64,000 bases of DNA. It comes from Natronosalvus halobius. Its GTDB lineage: Archaea > Halobacteriota > Halobacteria > Halobacteriales > Natrialbaceae. Both the position numbers and the translations under genes were made by a program. The DNA is taken from the NCBI RefSeq assembly GCF_024138145.1, contig NZ_CP099997.1, positions 1,178,001 through 1,242,000 of the forward strand, read 5' to 3'. Positions 27,484 to 34,243 of the stretch are shown piece after piece. The notes under the pieces were generated by a model that ran no database searches, was not told the DNA's origin, and saw only the letters and a program-made list of their open reading frames with translations. Numbering within the stretch: position 1 is the first letter of the stretch; every line of letters starts with the position of its first letter.

Positions 27484-28311
27484 TCAGGGTTCGCCGTGAG
27501 AGACCCCCTCGCGTCGGTCGGCCTGGAGACGTCGCACCGCCGCCCGCGCGTTGCCCGCCTCGTAGCCGAAGATGACGTCGGTGCCGTAGTGACCGGCAAC
27601 CTCGGCCGCCCGACAGAGGTTTTCGAGGTCGATGTCCACTGCGTAGAGTTCGATGCTGAACGGCGTCTCGAGCGCGCTCTCGAACCCACTGGCGATCGTC
27701 TCCAGCCAGTAGGTCGTCGTGTACCCCATGTCGTAGAGGGGGACGACGAACTCGTCGACGTGAGGCTCGAGGGCCGCGATGTCGAGCCCGGATCGCTCGG
27801 AGAGGTGTCCTGGATAGGGGTCGGGATACAGCGTCAGGTAGACTCGACCGGGGATGCGATCAGCCGCCGCCTCGACGAACTCGGTGATGACGTCGGCCCG
27901 CCAGGCGAATCGGTCCTCGAACTCGCTCTCGGCGAAGCGTCGTTCGCACACTTCGCATCGACAGTACTCCGGGCGCGGGAAGCCGACGTCGTCGAGTCGA
28001 ACGTCCTCGTTCACGGCGACGCAGTCGTCGATGATCTCGAAGAGCCCCTCCTGGTACTCGGTTCGCGAGGGGCAGATGTAGGCCCAGTCGAAGTAGGGTC
28101 GGTCTCGCGTGGCGGGACGGCCCTCGTCGTCGACGGGGACGAGCGAGGGGTCGGCGTCGGCCGCCGCGTTGTCGCCGAAACAGGAGACCATGTTCACTGC
28201 GTCGGGGAGCGGTTCGGCGGACCGGCCGGTCACGTCCTTGACTTCGTAGAATGCCCGGCCGAAGTCGTCCCACGCGACTTCGTCGGGGTTTCGCGTCACG
28301 ACGCCGTACAT
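27484..28311 (-). CDS. TIM-barrel protein, possible glycoside hydrolase-like
   Basis: 275 residues, soluble. The stretch DDCVAVNEDVRLDDVGFP followed by the cysteines in YCRCEVCERRF recalls TIM-barrel hydrolase-like families in which an Asp at a strand end is followed by a Cys cluster. Later strand-like blocks include GRVYLTLYPDPYPG, VDEFVVPLYDMGYTTTYW and FSIELYAVDID. A catalytic pair is not certain, so the enzyme role is inference. It is conserved in haloarchaea as a hypothetical protein. Flanked by usp and the 35-residue gene on the same strand. Confidence 0.7.
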   Translation of the reverse strand: MYGVVTRNPDEVAWDDFGRAFYEVKDVTGRSAEPLPDAVNMVSCFGDNAAADADPSLVPVDDEGRPATRDRPYFDWAYICPSRTEYQEGLFEIIDDCVAVNEDVRLDDVGFPRPEYCRCEVCERRFAESEFEDRFAWRADVITEFVEAAADRIPGRVYLTLYPDPYPGHLSERSGLDIAALEPHVDEFVVPLYDMGYTTTYWLETIASGFESALETPFSIELYAVDIDLENLCRAAEVAGHYGTDVIFGYEAGNARAAVRRLQADRREGVSHGEP

Positions 28312-28367
28312 GGGCGGCGATAGGACGTCGAGACGGTAAGCGGTTCTGATTCGTTCGGTGTGCGTAT

Positions 28368-28475
28368 CTACTCGGTCGGTTCGTACTCGACGTCGACCTC
28401 GGACGTGCTGAAGACGACTTTCCAGAGAACGACGACGGCGACCAGGACGAGCAGGAATTTGATCGTACGCGACAT
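28368..28475 (-). CDS. 35-residue single-helix membrane protein
   Basis: Short gene on the minus strand: MSRTIKFLLVLVAVVVLW then KVVFS and an acidic end (EVDVEYEPTE). One clear transmembrane helix with positive residues before it. The start ATG is followed by an open frame to a TAG, and codon use (C/G third positions) matches coding DNA. Haloarchaea have many such micro-proteins; the role is unknown. It lies between the TIM-barrel gene and pyrI. Confidence 0.65.
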   Translation of the reverse strand: MSRTIKFLLVLVAVVVLWKVVFSTSEVDVEYEPTE

Positions 28476-28554
28476 GTACGAGTAGAGAATCAATCGCCTA
28501 ACACTTAGAGATTCTGGATAGTCTCGGAAATCGGACGAGAAATCCGTTCGTCAC

Positions 28555-29079
28555 CTACCGCGAGTCGATCAGGTCGGCGATTTCGTCGCGAACAATCGTT
28601 TCGCAGTACGAACAGCGAACCCCGTCCTCGAGAACGTCGAAGCGAGAGGTGACGGGTTCGTTCTCGGTCGTGATACAGGTCGCGTTCGGGCAGGTGAGCA
28701 CGCCCTCGACCTCCTCGGGTCGTTCGACGCGATGTTTACTCGCCACCTCGTAGTCTCGCACGATGTTGATCGTCGCGTCGGGCGCGATTAGCGAGATTAC
28801 ATCGACTTCCTCCTGGCTCAGCTCGCGGCCCTCGACCTTCACGATGTCCTTGCGGGCGAGGCGATCGGAGGGAACGTTGATCCCGACGGAGACCTCCTCG
28901 TCCTGGCTACCGTCGATCCCGAGGATTGCGAGGACGTTCAGCGCCTGGCCGGCCCGCACGTGGTCGATGACGGTGCCGTTTCTGATTTTGCTGACGCGGA
29001 GTTCGTGGTCGTGGTCGGGATCGTGGTCGTGATCGTGATCGTGGTCGTGGTCGTGACTGTGATCGTGATTATCGCTCAT
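28555..29079 (-). CDS. pyrI: Aspartate carbamoyltransferase regulatory chain PyrI
   Basis: Regulatory subunit that binds nucleotides and controls the ATCase catalytic chain in pyrimidine synthesis. The nucleotide-binding domain ([22 protein letters not shown]) and the zinc domain with CPNATC and CSYC cysteines are intact. The first 26 residues are an unusual His-Asp run (HDHDHDHD type) before the normal start region [10 protein letters not shown]. It could bind metals or simply be a repeat expansion. The ATG overlaps the pyrB stop by 4 bases, so pyrB and pyrI are coupled. Confidence 0.95.
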   Translation of the reverse strand: MSDNHDHSHDHDHDHDHDHDPDHDHELRVSKIRNGTVIDHVRAGQALNVLAILGIDGSQDEEVSVGINVPSDRLARKDIVKVEGRELSQEEVDVISLIAPDATINIVRDYEVASKHRVERPEEVEGVLTCPNATCITTENEPVTSRFDVLEDGVRCSYCETIVRDEIADLIDSR

Positions 29080-29993
29080 CGAGAGTCACCTCCGAGGAGG
29101 CTGTCGAGGAGCGCCATTCGAACCGGCACCCCGTTGTGAGCCTGTTCGAAGTACGCCGCGTGGTCGGTGTCGTCGATCTCGGCCGCGATCTCGTCGACCC
29201 GCGGGAGCGGGTGCATCACGGTGAGGTCGTCGCTCGCGCCCTCGAGCGTCTCGAGGTCGATCTGGTACTCGCCGGCGATTCGCTGGTACTCGTTTTCGTC
29301 CGGGAACCGCTCGCGCTGGATACGGGTCACGTAGAGCACGTCCAGGGAGGCGAGGACCTCCTCGAGGCTTTCGTGTTCGCGCACGGACGCCCCCTCCTGG
29401 TGGAGGTCGTAGACGACCTCCCGCGGCAGTTGCAGACTCTCCGGGCTAATGAAGTGCTGGTGGGCGTCGAAGTTCGACAGCGCGTAGGCCAGCGAGTGGA
29501 CCGTCCGTCCGTACTTCAGGTCGCCCATGATGCCGATCGAGAGGTCGTCGAGGCCGGCGTTTTCCCGAATCGTGTAGAGATCGAGAAGCGTCTGTGTCGG
29601 GTGGTGGCCCGCCCCGTCACCGGCGTTGATGAGCGGGACGTCGACGAACTCGCTCGCCATCTTCGCAGAGCCCTGACTGGGGTGGCGAACGACGATGGCG
29701 TCGGCGTACCCCTCGATGACGCGGACGGTGTCGGCGAGCGTCTCCCCTTTCTTGACGCTCGAGGATTCGACGGATCCCATGTCGACAACGTCCCCGCCGA
29801 GGCGTTTCATTGCCGTCTCGAAGCTCATTTTCGTCCGAGTGCTCGGTTCGAAAAAGAGCAGGCCGAGAAGCGTCCCCTCGTGGTTTCCGGCGACGGCGTC
29901 CGGATCGGCGTCGATCTCGGCGGCCCGGTCCAGGACGGCCTCGATGTCCTCCCGCGTGAGGTGTTTACTCGTGATGAGGTGATCGTGGCGCAT
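29076..29993 (-). CDS. pyrB: Aspartate carbamoyltransferase catalytic chain PyrB
   Basis: Condenses carbamoyl phosphate and aspartate to N-carbamoyl-aspartate, the first committed step of pyrimidine synthesis. 305 residues, typical. Carbamoyl-phosphate loop [12 protein letters not shown], the [12 protein letters not shown] loop, [12 protein letters not shown] and the [10 protein letters not shown] motif are all visible. First gene of the pyrBI pair; the TATA box would lie upstream of 29993 in the spacer with the C12 run. Confidence 0.98.
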   Translation of the reverse strand: MRHDHLITSKHLTREDIEAVLDRAAEIDADPDAVAGNHEGTLLGLLFFEPSTRTKMSFETAMKRLGGDVVDMGSVESSSVKKGETLADTVRVIEGYADAIVVRHPSQGSAKMASEFVDVPLINAGDGAGHHPTQTLLDLYTIRENAGLDDLSIGIMGDLKYGRTVHSLAYALSNFDAHQHFISPESLQLPREVVYDLHQEGASVREHESLEEVLASLDVLYVTRIQRERFPDENEYQRIAGEYQIDLETLEGASDDLTVMHPLPRVDEIAAEIDDTDHAAYFEQAHNGVPVRMALLDSLLGGDSR

Positions 29994-30153
29994 CTACTCG
30001 AGATGGCACGCGCGGGCCTCTTGAATCTCCCCATCCCCGTTCGCCGTCCCTGGTCGTCACCCGTTTCTTTATCTCCATTCGCCCCCCCCCCCCGCTCGCC
30101 GTCCGTTCGTTCCGAGGTACCGACTCCAAACTCGATCGCTTCCCACCGTAGAA
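29994..30153. other. Spacer with a run of 12 C
   Basis: Between pyrB and the isomerase gene; an uninterrupted run of 12 cytosines lies at 30082-30093 on the plus strand. It carries the pyrB promoter region (minus strand). No gene is seen. Confidence 0.5.
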
Positions 30154-31005
30154 TTAGAACGTCTTCCGCCCCTCGTCCGTGATCACGCTCTCGAGGAGGG
30201 CGACGGGGGTCGCGTCGTATGCGGGATTCTCGATCGAGAACCCCTCCGCCGGCTCGGCCATGACCTCGACGGGCGTCCGGTACTCGTTCTCGAAGGCGAA
30301 GCCCTCGGAGACGATCTTCGCGGCGGAGCCGAGCACCGTGACCGGCACCTCGAGCTGGGCCGCCGTCGACGCGATGGGGAAGGTCCCCACACGGTTGTAG
30401 AGGGAGTCGTCGACGATGCAGTCCATGCCGATGAGCACGCGCGTACACTCGGGCAGGTAGTGGCCGTGGGCGCTGTCGGTGATCAGGGTCACGTCGAGGC
30501 CCGGAAGCGTCGCCAGTCGCCGGGCCGTCTTGCGACCGATGTAGCGCGGCCGGGCCTCGGTGACGTACACATCGAAGCTCATCCCGCGCTCGGTGGCCAG
30601 CTCGAGGGCCTCGATGACTGTCGAGGAGAAGTCGTGGGTCAGGATCGTCTCGCCGTCTGATAGGTACTCGATGGCGTTCTCGGCGGCTCGGGTCTTCCCG
30701 GACTCGACGCGAGCGACGACGTCCTCGATGGCCGTCTCGGTGAACGTCTTGGCCTCCGAGACGGTGTCGGGGTTGGCGTCTTCGACCTGGTGGACGACCT
30801 CGCGGACCGCGTTCTGGAGCGAGGCGTGGGAGGGGTTGGCCCGGCGGAGGGCCGTCGCGTTTCGGTCGAGGTCGCGAACGTACTCCTCGACGGTCGCGAA
30901 CTCCCGCTCGAGGAGGTCCGTCAGCGCGCGCGTCGCCTTTATCGCTACCACCGAGGAACTGTGCGTCTGCATTTCCTTGATCTCCTCGGCCGTCTCGTCG
31001 ATCAT
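30154..31005 (-). CDS. Ribose-1,5-bisphosphate isomerase (eIF2B-like fold)
   Basis: Converts ribose 1,5-bisphosphate to ribulose 1,5-bisphosphate in the archaeal AMP/pentose-bisphosphate route; homologous to eIF2B alpha/beta/delta subunits. 283 residues from ATG 31005 (IDETAEEIKEMQTHSSSVVA). Landmarks: GETILTHDFSSTVIEAL, VYVTEARPRYIGRKTARRL, LIGMDCIVDDSLYNRVGTF and VTVLGSAAKIVSEGF. The frame is open upstream to 31134 but that part is not conserved. No rubisco gene is in the window. Annotated elsewhere also as translation initiation factor eIF-2B subunit. Confidence 0.9.
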   Translation of the reverse strand: MIDETAEEIKEMQTHSSSVVAIKATRALTDLLEREFATVEEYVRDLDRNATALRRANPSHASLQNAVREVVHQVEDANPDTVSEAKTFTETAIEDVVARVESGKTRAAENAIEYLSDGETILTHDFSSTVIEALELATERGMSFDVYVTEARPRYIGRKTARRLATLPGLDVTLITDSAHGHYLPECTRVLIGMDCIVDDSLYNRVGTFPIASTAAQLEVPVTVLGSAAKIVSEGFAFENEYRTPVEVMAEPAEGFSIENPAYDATPVALLESVITDEGRKTF

Positions 31006-31117
31006 ACTCGAGCAGACTGCGGTCAGCACAAAAGGTGTTCCGGGTGGTTGGTTCTGCCGTCGGTTCCGACCGAAATCGGGCGCACGGCTTTTGGCACGCC
31101 GCGACGTGGAAGTTGGT

Positions 31118-31453
31118 ATGACCGACACCGTCACCGTTCGCTACACCTGCCCGCACTGTGACGCCGTCGTGAGCCTCGAGCGAGCCCCCGACCTCGCGGA
31201 TCGGTCCGTGACGACCGTCCGCCAGCCTGGCTGGGAGTACGCGACGCGAACCGACCCGTTCGAGGTTCGCGAGGCAGCGGGCGGCATCGCCTTTCGCTGC
31301 GGCGAGGACGGACCGGTGACCGACCGCGACGGGAACGCAATCGAGGGCTGCGGCCGCCTCTACTACCTCAACTTCGTTCGATTCGAGCACGGCGTCGAAC
31401 TCGAACCCGAACCGCCCACCTACGGCGGGCCGCGGTTCGACTTTCGGACCTGA
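31118..31453 (+). CDS. Small zinc-finger-like hypothetical protein
   Basis: 111 residues. It starts TVTVRYTCPHCDAVVSLER, with a CPHC pair and further cysteines in AFRCGEDG and EGCGRLYYLN, so a zinc-binding fold is likely. Central motif VRQPGWEYATRTDPFEVREAAGG. It is conserved among haloarchaea but the function is unknown. Divergent from the isomerase gene, and 94 bases before the Mrp gene on the same strand. Confidence 0.75.
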   Translation: MTDTVTVRYTCPHCDAVVSLERAPDLADRSVTTVRQPGWEYATRTDPFEVREAAGGIAFRCGEDGPVTDRDGNAIEGCGRLYYLNFVRFEHGVELEPEPPTYGGPRFDFRT

Positions 31454-31547
31454 GACGGCAGCCTCGAACGGGGGCGACGAGCACCCGAGGCCGATGCCTG
31501 CTGAAGACAACACAACGCTTTTCGAGCGCCAGCGGCCACCAGTAGGT

Positions 31548-32693
31548 ATGGACGAAGCCGCCGTCCGAGACCGTCTGCGAACGGTCGAGGACCCGGAACT
31601 GGGGGACGACATCGTCACGCTCGGCCTCGTGAACGACGTAACCGTTAGCGAGGACGGCGAGGTTGCCGTCGACCTCGCTCTTGGAGCGCCGTACTCGCCG
31701 ACCGAAACCGCCATCGCTGGCGCCGTCCGGGACGCCCTCGCCGAGGACGGGATCGACCCGGAGCTCTCCGCGAGCATTCCAGACCGCGACGACTCGAGCG
31801 GAGACGAGGTGCTCCCGAACGTCAAGAACGTGATCGCCGTCGCCTCCGGGAAGGGCGGCGTCGGGAAGTCGACCGTCGCGGTCAACCTCGCGGCGGGACT
31901 CTCCCGGCGGGGCGCCCGCGTCGGCCTGTTCGACGCCGACGTCTACGGCCCGAACGTACCCCGTATGGTCGATGCGGACGAGCCGCCGATGGCGACCGAA
32001 GACGAGACGCTCGTCCCGCCGGAGAAGTACGGCGTAAAGCTGATGAGCATGGCCTTTCTCGTCGGCGAGGACGACCCCGTCATCTGGCGGGGCCCGATGG
32101 TCCACAAGGTGATCACCCAGCTAACCGAGGACGTCGAGTGGGGTCACCTCGACTACCTCGTGATCGACCTTCCGCCGGGGACCGGTGACACGCAGCTGAC
32201 GATGCTCCAGACAATCCCGGTGACGGGGTCGGTGATCGTGACGACCCCCCAGGACGTCGCCCTCGACGACGCCCGGAAGGGGCTCCAGATGTTCGCCCGC
32301 CACGACACCGTCGTCCTGGGCATCGCGGAGAACATGGCCACGTTCGTCTGTCCCGACTGCGACGGCGAACACGACATCTTCGGGTCCGGTGGCGGGTCGG
32401 CGTTCGCCGAGGCACACGACCTGCCGTTCCTCGGCTCGATCCCGCTCGATCCCCGGGTCCGAGAGGGTGGCGACGAGGGACGGCCGACCGTCCTGGACGA
32501 GGAGAGCGAGACCGGCGAGGCCTTCCGTGAGTTGACCGCGTCGGTTGCGAACAACACCGGCATCGTCCACCGGCGGGCCGTCTCCGAGTCGGTTGCCGAG
32601 CGAACGCCGCCGGTGGACGCGGGCATGAGCGAGGGTGAGGACGAGAGCGAGGGGAGCGCTGAATCCATGAACGAGTACACCGAGAAACCATGA
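31548..32693 (+). CDS. Mrp/NBP35-family iron-sulfur carrier ATPase
   Basis: P-loop ATPase that helps assemble or transfer Fe-S clusters. An N-terminal MIP18/DUF59 domain (about residues 1-85, VEDPELGDDIVTLGLVNDV) precedes the ATPase, with the deviant Walker A SGKGGVGKSTVAVNLA near residue 105, GLFDADVYGPNVPRM and VIDLPPGTGD. A CPDC pair in FVCPDCDGEHDIFG likely helps bind the cluster. The C-terminal 50 residues are an acidic tail. ATG 31548 is preferred over 31494. The next gene overlaps it by 4 bases. Confidence 0.94.
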   Translation: MDEAAVRDRLRTVEDPELGDDIVTLGLVNDVTVSEDGEVAVDLALGAPYSPTETAIAGAVRDALAEDGIDPELSASIPDRDDSSGDEVLPNVKNVIAVASGKGGVGKSTVAVNLAAGLSRRGARVGLFDADVYGPNVPRMVDADEPPMATEDETLVPPEKYGVKLMSMAFLVGEDDPVIWRGPMVHKVITQLTEDVEWGHLDYLVIDLPPGTGDTQLTMLQTIPVTGSVIVTTPQDVALDDARKGLQMFARHDTVVLGIAENMATFVCPDCDGEHDIFGSGGGSAFAEAHDLPFLGSIPLDPRVREGGDEGRPTVLDEESETGEAFRELTASVANNTGIVHRRAVSESVAERTPPVDAGMSEGEDESEGSAESMNEYTEKP

Positions 32694-32911
32694 GCGACGA
32701 CGAGTTCGAGCCCGATTCCGAGCGCGTGGCTCTGCTCCGGGAAATCGCCGACGACGTGCGCAGTGACTCGAGCGAGAGCAAGCAACTGGCGAACATCCTC
32801 TACCGGACGAGCGACCTCTACGACGAGACCGAGGACACCTCGCCCGAGGAAATCGTCCGGAACGTCAAGTTCATCCTCGAGGTCAACGAACGCGGCGGCC
32901 TCGGGCGCTGA
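32690..32911 (+). CDS. Small helical protein coupled to Mrp
   Basis: 73 residues, acidic and helical: DSERVALLREIADDVR, SKQLANILYRTSDLYDETED, SPEEIVRNVKFILEVNERGGLGR. The ATG overlaps the mrp stop (ATGA), so it is translationally coupled. No known domain. Its conserved position after the Mrp gene suggests a linked role, perhaps in Fe-S assembly, but this is inference. Confidence 0.75.
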   Translation: MSDDEFEPDSERVALLREIADDVRSDSSESKQLANILYRTSDLYDETEDTSPEEIVRNVKFILEVNERGGLGR

Positions 32912-32997
32912 GATTCGGCTCTGGAGTGTCGAGGGTGGGGGAGGGACCGTACGGACCGGAGCGCGTCGTTTTTGTAGCAGCCAGCCCAGAGACGACC

Positions 32998-33687
32998 GTG
33001 GACGCGAATCAGCTGTCGACGGCGAACCCGTTCGGCATGGACGAGAACTGCGAGAACTGCCCGGAACTCTGTGCGCCGCGCACGCAGGTCGTCCACGGCT
33101 ACGGCGACGTAGGGGCGGACTTCCTGTTCGTCGGCGAACGACCGAGCGCTCCGGCCGACGTGGTCGGGATTCCGTTCCTCGAGGCGGGTTCCAAAGACGA
33201 AGGCGAACGCGGGGCCGGTGACGACGGTGGAACGAGTGAAGTTGGGGCTAATGGTGGCCTCTACAGAATCCTCCAGCGACTCGGTCTCTGCGCGAGCGTG
33301 AGCGACCCCGAGGAACCGGAACTCGCCAACGTCTATCTTACCCTGTTGACCCGCTGTCGCGACCCCGAGCGCCCGCCGACGGACGAGGAGATCGTCACCT
33401 GCGAACCGTACCTCAACGCCGAGATTCGCATGATCAACCCCGAGATCATCGTCCCCGTGGGCCAGCGCGCGCTCACCGAAATCGGCACCGAGTACACGAC
33501 CACGGCCGCGGACAACCTCGAGATCGAGACCCACCACGCGACGACGATCCGGGGTCGCGGCTTCGAACTCGTGCCCATGCTCGAGCCCGCAGCCCAGACC
33601 CGGGCCCAGACCCAGGCCTGGTTGGAGCACTTCGTCGACCTGATGGCGTCCGATTATCGACAGACGAAGGGGCGACAGGGGCGTTAA
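32998..33687 (+). CDS. Uracil-DNA glycosylase superfamily protein
   Basis: About 229 residues. Starts with GTG (DANQLSTANPFGMDENCENCPELC), a start typical of haloarchaeal members; an upstream in-frame start at 32926 adds unconserved sequence. Cysteines in CENCPELC and later TRCRDPERPP and TCEPYL are placed as in Fe-S UDG families 4/5. The motif A region is FVGERPSAPADVVGIPF, which departs from the usual GEAPG form, so catalysis on uracil is not certain. Probable role in base-excision repair or a related nucleic-acid activity. An acidic loop is inserted after that motif. Confidence 0.83.
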   Translation: MDANQLSTANPFGMDENCENCPELCAPRTQVVHGYGDVGADFLFVGERPSAPADVVGIPFLEAGSKDEGERGAGDDGGTSEVGANGGLYRILQRLGLCASVSDPEEPELANVYLTLLTRCRDPERPPTDEEIVTCEPYLNAEIRMINPEIIVPVGQRALTEIGTEYTTTAADNLEIETHHATTIRGRGFELVPMLEPAAQTRAQTQAWLEHFVDLMASDYRQTKGRQGR

Positions 33688-33797
33688 CGGGATCACCGAA
33701 AGGACGAGACGTGACCGCAGACGGCCGGGACTGATCGCCCGAATTTGGCACGCTGAGCCACACAACGCTTAAATCGGAACCGTTCATAGTCGCGGGT

Positions 33798-34076
33798 ATG
33801 CACAAGGACGAACTGCTCGAGCTCCACGACGAACTCGTCGTCATCATGGAGTACTTCTCCGAGCGAGAGCACGTCGACGAGAGCCTCTTCGACGCCTATC
33901 ACCAACTCGACGTCGACCCCGACGACGTCCACAAGTCAAAGAGCGAGCACAAACACGCCGTCTTCGTCCTCGGCAACGCGCTCGCGAACGCGATGAGCGA
34001 GGACGAGTTCTCGAGCGCCGGCCGGATAGGCAAGCGCATGAAGGAACTGGCCGACGACGCCGAGTCGAAGATCTAG
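33798..34076 (+). CDS. UPF0058 family protein
   Basis: 92 residues, all helical: KDELLELHDELVVIMEYFSE, then HQLDVDPDDVHKSKSEHKHAVFVLGNALANAMSEDEF. Matches the archaeal UPF0058 family, whose structure is known as a small helical bundle but whose role is not. It has its own promoter; a TATA-like cgcttaaatc lies about 30 bases before the ATG. Confidence 0.92.
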   Translation: MHKDELLELHDELVVIMEYFSEREHVDESLFDAYHQLDVDPDDVHKSKSEHKHAVFVLGNALANAMSEDEFSSAGRIGKRMKELADDAESKI

Positions 34077-34097
34077 TACCCATCCATACGTCGACTC

Positions 34098-34133
34098 CGA
34101 GTGAAACCGGATGAACGCCGCCGGTTTCACTCG
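34098..34133 (+). terminator. Strong hairpin after the UPF0058 gene
   Basis: Perfect 13-bp stem: (c)GAGTGAAACCGG at 34098-34110 and CCGGTTTCACTC(g) at 34121-34133, with a 10-nt loop. No T-run follows directly. It lies 22 bases after a stop and before the promoter of a divergent-composition gene, so it could end transcription, protect the mRNA 3' end or serve as a protein-binding palindrome. Confidence 0.55.
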
Positions 34134-34214
34134 TTCGTTCAGGCCTGGAACGCCACTAAACGAAACTCGAGGCCGCCGATAGACCTCCGGTTCGCCATCG
34201 AACCAGGCGAAACG

Positions 34215-34222
34215 TATTTACA
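34215..34222 (+). promoter_or_regulatory. TATA box of the coiled-coil protein gene
   Basis: tatttaca at about 27 bases before the ATG at 34244, with an A/G-rich BRE-like cgaaacg in front; fits a leaderless transcript. Confidence 0.55.
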
Positions 34223-34243
34223 CCGGTTCCCGCTTGTTGAAAC

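Noticed and set aside
29825-31885. 686-codon minus-strand frame across pyrB, the isomerase and mrp genes
   Set aside because: It overlaps well-recognised genes in other frames, has no family-like content, and is a by-product of high GC with few stops.
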